A stretch of 64,000 nt of DNA, from the NCBI RefSeq assembly GCF_000577895.1, contig NZ_HG917868.1:744001-808000 (forward strand), in the 5' to 3' direction. The position numbers and the translations under genes were made by a program. Position 1 is the first letter of the stretch. Each line of letters begins with the position of its first letter. The stretch comes from Clostridium bornimense. Lineage in GTDB: Bacteria > Bacillota > Clostridia > Clostridiales > Clostridiaceae. The notes below the pieces were generated by a model. It was not told the origin of the DNA. It did not search any database and saw only the letters and a program-made list of their open reading frames with translations. Shown here one piece after another: positions 63,063 through 64,000 of the stretch.

Positions 63063-63200
63063 ACTTATCAAGAGAGGCGGAGGGAATGGCCCGATGAAGC
63101 CCAGCAACCTGAGAAATTAAGGTGCTAAATCCATCAGTATTAAGCTGAAAGATGAGGAAGATCGTATAAAAACTCGAGTTTTCCTCGAGTTTTATTTATT
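63063..63200 (+). promoter_or_regulatory. SAM-I (S-box) riboswitch with terminator
   Basis: The S-box core CTTATCAAGAGAGGCGGAGG then GAATGGCCCGATGAAGCCC, AGCAACC, and GGTGCTAAATCC, GATGAGGAAG are all present (63064-63164). A terminator follows: AAAACTCGAG (63168-63177)/CTCGAGTTTT (63184-63193) and ATTTATTTC. Controls metN and presumably the rest of the methionine transporter operon by transcription termination. Confidence 0.95.
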
Positions 63201-63292
63201 TCTATGAAGATTGCTAATTTAGTTAAATGATGATGAATAGAAAACCTAGTATAGTAATAGGAATTATGTATAAGGTATTTGGAGGAAATATT

Positions 63293-64000
63293 ATGATTGA
63301 AATAAAAAACTTAACTAAAAGTTTTGGCGATGTATCAGTTTTAAAAGACATTAATCTAACTATAAATAAAGGTGAAATATATGGATTAGTTGGACAAAGT
63401 GGGGCAGGAAAATCAACATTATTAAGATGTATAAATAGACTGGAGACTTATAATGATGGATCGTTAAAGGTTGAAGGAAAAGAAGTTAAAGAGTTTTCAG
63501 AGAAAGAGATAAGAAATTTTAGAAAAAATCTAGGAATGATATTTCAACATTTTTCATTATTAGAGAGAAAGACAGTATATGAAAATGTTGCACTTCCTAT
63601 GGAATGTTGGGGATATCCTAAAGGTAAGATAGAGGCTAGAGTAAATGAATTATTGAAAATAGTAAATTTAAAAGAAAAAAAGAAATCAAAACCAAGAGAA
63701 CTAAGTGGAGGGCAAAAGCAAAGAGTAGCAATAGCTAGAGCATTAGCATTAGAACCGAATGTATTACTTTGTGATGAAGCTACATCAGCTCTAGATCCTA
63801 GAACGACAAAATCTATATTAAAGTTATTAAGAGAAATAAATGAGAAATTAGGTATAACTATAGTAGTTGTTACTCATCAAATGGAAGTTGTAAGAGAAGT
63901 TTGTAACAAGGTGGCTATTCTAGAAAAAGGTGAAATTGCAGCTGAAGGATATGTTGAGGAATTATTTTTACATCAGCCTAAAGCTTTAAAGAGTTTACTA
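63293..64000 (+). CDS. metN: Methionine ABC transporter ATP-binding protein (3' truncated by window)
   Basis: ATPase of the MetNIQ methionine importer. The first 236 codons are visible: Walker A GQSGAGKST (34-42), LSGGQ signature (137-141), Walker B VLLCDEATSALDP with Asp161-Glu162, and switch His in THQ. The MetN subgroup is shown by the HFSLLERKTVYENVALP region and by the SAM riboswitch upstream. GGAGGAA precedes ATG 63293. The C-terminal ACT-like regulatory domain lies outside the window. Confidence 0.95.
   Translation, partial: MIEIKNLTKSFGDVSVLKDINLTINKGEIYGLVGQSGAGKSTLLRCINRLETYNDGSLKVEGKEVKEFSEKEIRNFRKNLGMIFQHFSLLERKTVYENVALPMECWGYPKGKIEARVNELLKIVNLKEKKKSKPRELSGGQKQRVAIARALALEPNVLLCDEATSALDPRTTKSILKLLREINEKLGITIVVVTHQMEVVREVCNKVAILEKGEIAAEGYVEELFLHQPKALKSLL

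Noticed and set aside
1-64000. CRISPR array, rRNA or tRNA genes
   Set aside because: No regularly spaced direct repeats and no recognisable rRNA or tRNA sequence found by eye; a tRNA scan could confirm.

Overview
The window looks like the chromosome of a low-GC Clostridium (sensu stricto) species. The evidence is AT-rich intergenic DNA, strong AGGAGG ribosome sites, many TTG/GTG starts, TPP, T-box and SAM leaders, a CIRCE element and Fur/PerR-like boxes. The species is not determined. Everything here is read by eye; no search or alignment was run.

Region 1 (1-about 26,035) is the right part of an integrated siphovirus-type prophage, visibly richer in G+C than the rest. Its order is textbook: large terminase, HK97 portal, ClpP-like prohead protease, capsid, head-tail connectors, major tail protein, a tail chaperone with a well-formed -1 frameshift site, tape measure, distal tail, tail-associated proteins including a GH18-type glycosidase, holin and amidase endolysin. 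A recombination module follows: a SHOCT-type small protein and two large serine recombinases flanking a stand-alone 'recombinase domain' protein. Between this module and the right end lies a five-gene cargo operon (22,312-25,937) with its own promoter and no recognised function. It is the best candidate here for an undescribed system. The last bases before the AT-rich chromosome encode, in frame, a C-terminus like that of 23S rRNA uracil-C5 methyltransferases (RlmD/RlmCD/RumA), so the element probably sits in the 3' end of that gene.

Region 2 (26,076-37,776) holds ordinary chromosomal genes: a MATE exporter, thiamin salvage (TPP riboswitch-thiM-thiD), an M48 membrane protease divergent from a WYL regulator across a 22-bp palindrome, an MBL-fold protein, a HAD phosphatase, an AEC transporter, a possible small nuclease-fold protein, a candidate sRNA, a hidden 46-aa membrane protein and an AzgA-type purine permease.

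Region 3 (37,900-54,450) has CIRCE-controlled htpG, a secreted DUF1002 protein, an HD protein, DUF3892, metY, lgt, a peroxide-defence pair (ahpC plus a reductase with permuted domains), cvfB, tspO and an amidohydrolase. Decayed gene remnants and a family of related terminator hairpins lie between them.

Region 4 (54,480-64,000) has T-box-argS, a large secreted modular alpha-amylase with a cre-like site in its leader, the feoA-feoB-FeoB-associated iron operon under a Fur-like box, and a SAM-I riboswitch before metN, which runs off the window.
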